Shown: piece after piece, positions 63,278-64,000 of the stretch
Layout of the letters: each line of letters starts with the position of its first letter
Position numbering within the stretch: the stretch's first letter is position 1
Assembly: GCA_035447605.1 (NCBI GenBank)
Contig: DAOTHJ010000006.1
Span: 1-64,000 of the forward strand
Origin: UMGS1668 sp035447605
GTDB lineage: Bacteria > Bacillota > Clostridia > Oscillospirales > Ruminococcaceae
Direction of reading: 5' to 3'
DNA: 64,000 nt
Notes under the pieces: model-generated
Told to the model about the DNA's origin: nothing
Seen by the model: only the letters and a program-made list of their open reading frames with translations
Database searches by the model: none
Translations under genes and position numbers: made by a program

Positions 63278-64000
63278 ATGAAAATCGCACTGGATATCTA
63301 CGGCGGCGACAATGCCCCTCTGGCTCCGCTGGAGGGCGCGGCTACGGCCGTCAGGGAACTGGGCGTCGGGATTCTCGCCGTCGGCAAGGAGGCCGAAATG
63401 AAGGCCCTCTGCGCCGAAAAAGGCATCTCCACCGCCGGGATCGAATTTTTGGATGCGCCACTTGTGATGCCGGTCTGCGCCGAGCCGACCGAGGTGCTGA
63501 AGTCCTATAAGGACAGCTCCCTCGCGCTGACGGTGAAGGCCGCAGCCGATGGCATGGCCGATGCCGCGGTCACCGCCGGAAGCACCGGCGCCGCGGTCGT
63601 TGCGGCGACGTTTATTGCCAAGCGCCTCAAAGGCGTCAAGCGCGCCGCCCTCGCAACGGAGATGCCCGGCCTTGATTCAACCTATATGATGCTGGACCTC
63701 GGCGCCAACGTCGAGTGCCGGCCGGAGATGCTTGTGCAGTTTGCCGTGATGGGCGCGGCTTATATGGAAAAGACCGCCGGCGTCGCGAATCCGCGCGTCG
63801 GGCTTATCAACATCGGCGCGGAGGAATCCAAGGGCGCCGATCTGCAAAAGGAAACCTATGCGCTGCTCCGGCAGTCCGACCTCAATTTCGTTGGCAACGT
63901 GGAACCGCGGGACCTGCTCTTCGGCGTATGCGACGTGGCCGTGGCCGACGGATGGACCGGCAACATCGTGTTAAAAACGACGGAGGGCACCGGACTCGCC
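63278..64000 (+). CDS. plsX: Phosphate acyltransferase PlsX, N-terminal part (cut by window end)
   Basis: ATG at 63278 after GGAAAGGAGG. The frame stays open to the last base (241 codons): MKIALDIYGGDNAP, AVTAGSTGAAVVAATFI, LGANVECRPEMLVQFAVMG, INIGAEESKGADLQKE and FVGNVEPRDLLFG are PlsX signatures. PlsX makes acyl phosphate from acyl-ACP for phospholipid synthesis. About 90 residues at the C-terminus lie beyond the window. Confidence 0.95.
   Translation, partial: MKIALDIYGGDNAPLAPLEGAATAVRELGVGILAVGKEAEMKALCAEKGISTAGIEFLDAPLVMPVCAEPTEVLKSYKDSSLALTVKAAADGMADAAVTAGSTGAAVVAATFIAKRLKGVKRAALATEMPGLDSTYMMLDLGANVECRPEMLVQFAVMGAAYMEKTAGVANPRVGLINIGAEESKGADLQKETYALLRQSDLNFVGNVEPRDLLFGVCDVAVADGWTGNIVLKTTEGTGLA

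Overview
The window looks like a chromosomal segment of a spore-forming Clostridia bacterium, most likely of the Oscillospirales/Ruminococcaceae type. This is inferred from the paired GlgC/GlgD glycogen genes, a PyrR attenuator, a Cys T-box, AddAB instead of RecBCD, a SpoIIQ-like gene with a sigmaF-like promoter, consensus sigmaA promoters with Shine-Dalgarno sites, and GC-rich codon use. No rRNA, complete tRNA, CRISPR array, integrase or transposase was found.

Layout. 1-5.5 kb: lepA, dgt, dnaG and rpoD (cut by the window edge), all on the minus strand. 5.7-8.4 kb: a tandem repeat and a two-gene phage-structural cassette. 8.5-14.2 kb: glycogen operon glgB-glgC-glgD-glgA (minus). 14.4-16.6 kb: pyrimidine salvage block (pyrR, upp with a PyrR-type attenuator, and a DUF523/TudS-like gene). 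16.8-19.0 kb: ACT protein, UPF0210 and a zinc-ribbon membrane protein. 19.2-21.4 kb: a second phage cassette (tail fibre, XhlA-like protein, holin, lysozyme) followed by another degenerate repeat. 22-30.7 kb: galK, DUF1294, rlmA, TSCPD protein, PdaA-like lipoprotein, YjjG-like nucleotidase, EamA protein, tmcAL and ackA. 30.8-34.5 kb: DUF378, D,D-carboxypeptidase and a MATE pump. 34.7-37.2 kb: Cys T-box with cysE-cysS. 37.5-44.3 kb: an MFS permease and a five-gene sugar uptake operon resembling frl (binding protein, two permeases, PfkB kinase, SIS protein). 44.9-47.9 kb: DNA glycosylase, SpoIIQ-like protein, DUF6323 and DUF6179. 48.4-55.4 kb: addB-addA. 55.7-64 kb: zinc-ribbon protein, infC-rpmI-rplT with a leader attenuator, TrmH-type methyltransferase, dprA, topA, trmFO and plsX (cut by the window end).

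How the parts fit. Most genes are housekeeping, and several carry readable control elements. A PyrR-type three-hairpin leader precedes upp, with pyrR itself next door. A T-box with a UGC specifier couples cysE-cysS to uncharged tRNA-Cys. The infC operon has a terminator leader and an apparent AUC start.

The most unusual signal is a set of partial duplications at gene junctions (DUF1294/rlmA, the rlmA 3' end, addB/addA). Where the duplicated bases are coding they differ mainly at synonymous positions, which suggests recombination with a diverged allele rather than recent slippage. Two give small translationally coupled reading frames; the one between addB and addA carries the three C-terminal iron-sulfur cysteines of AddB. 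The two separated phage cassettes, without capsid, terminase or integrase genes nearby, are the other accessory feature worth following.
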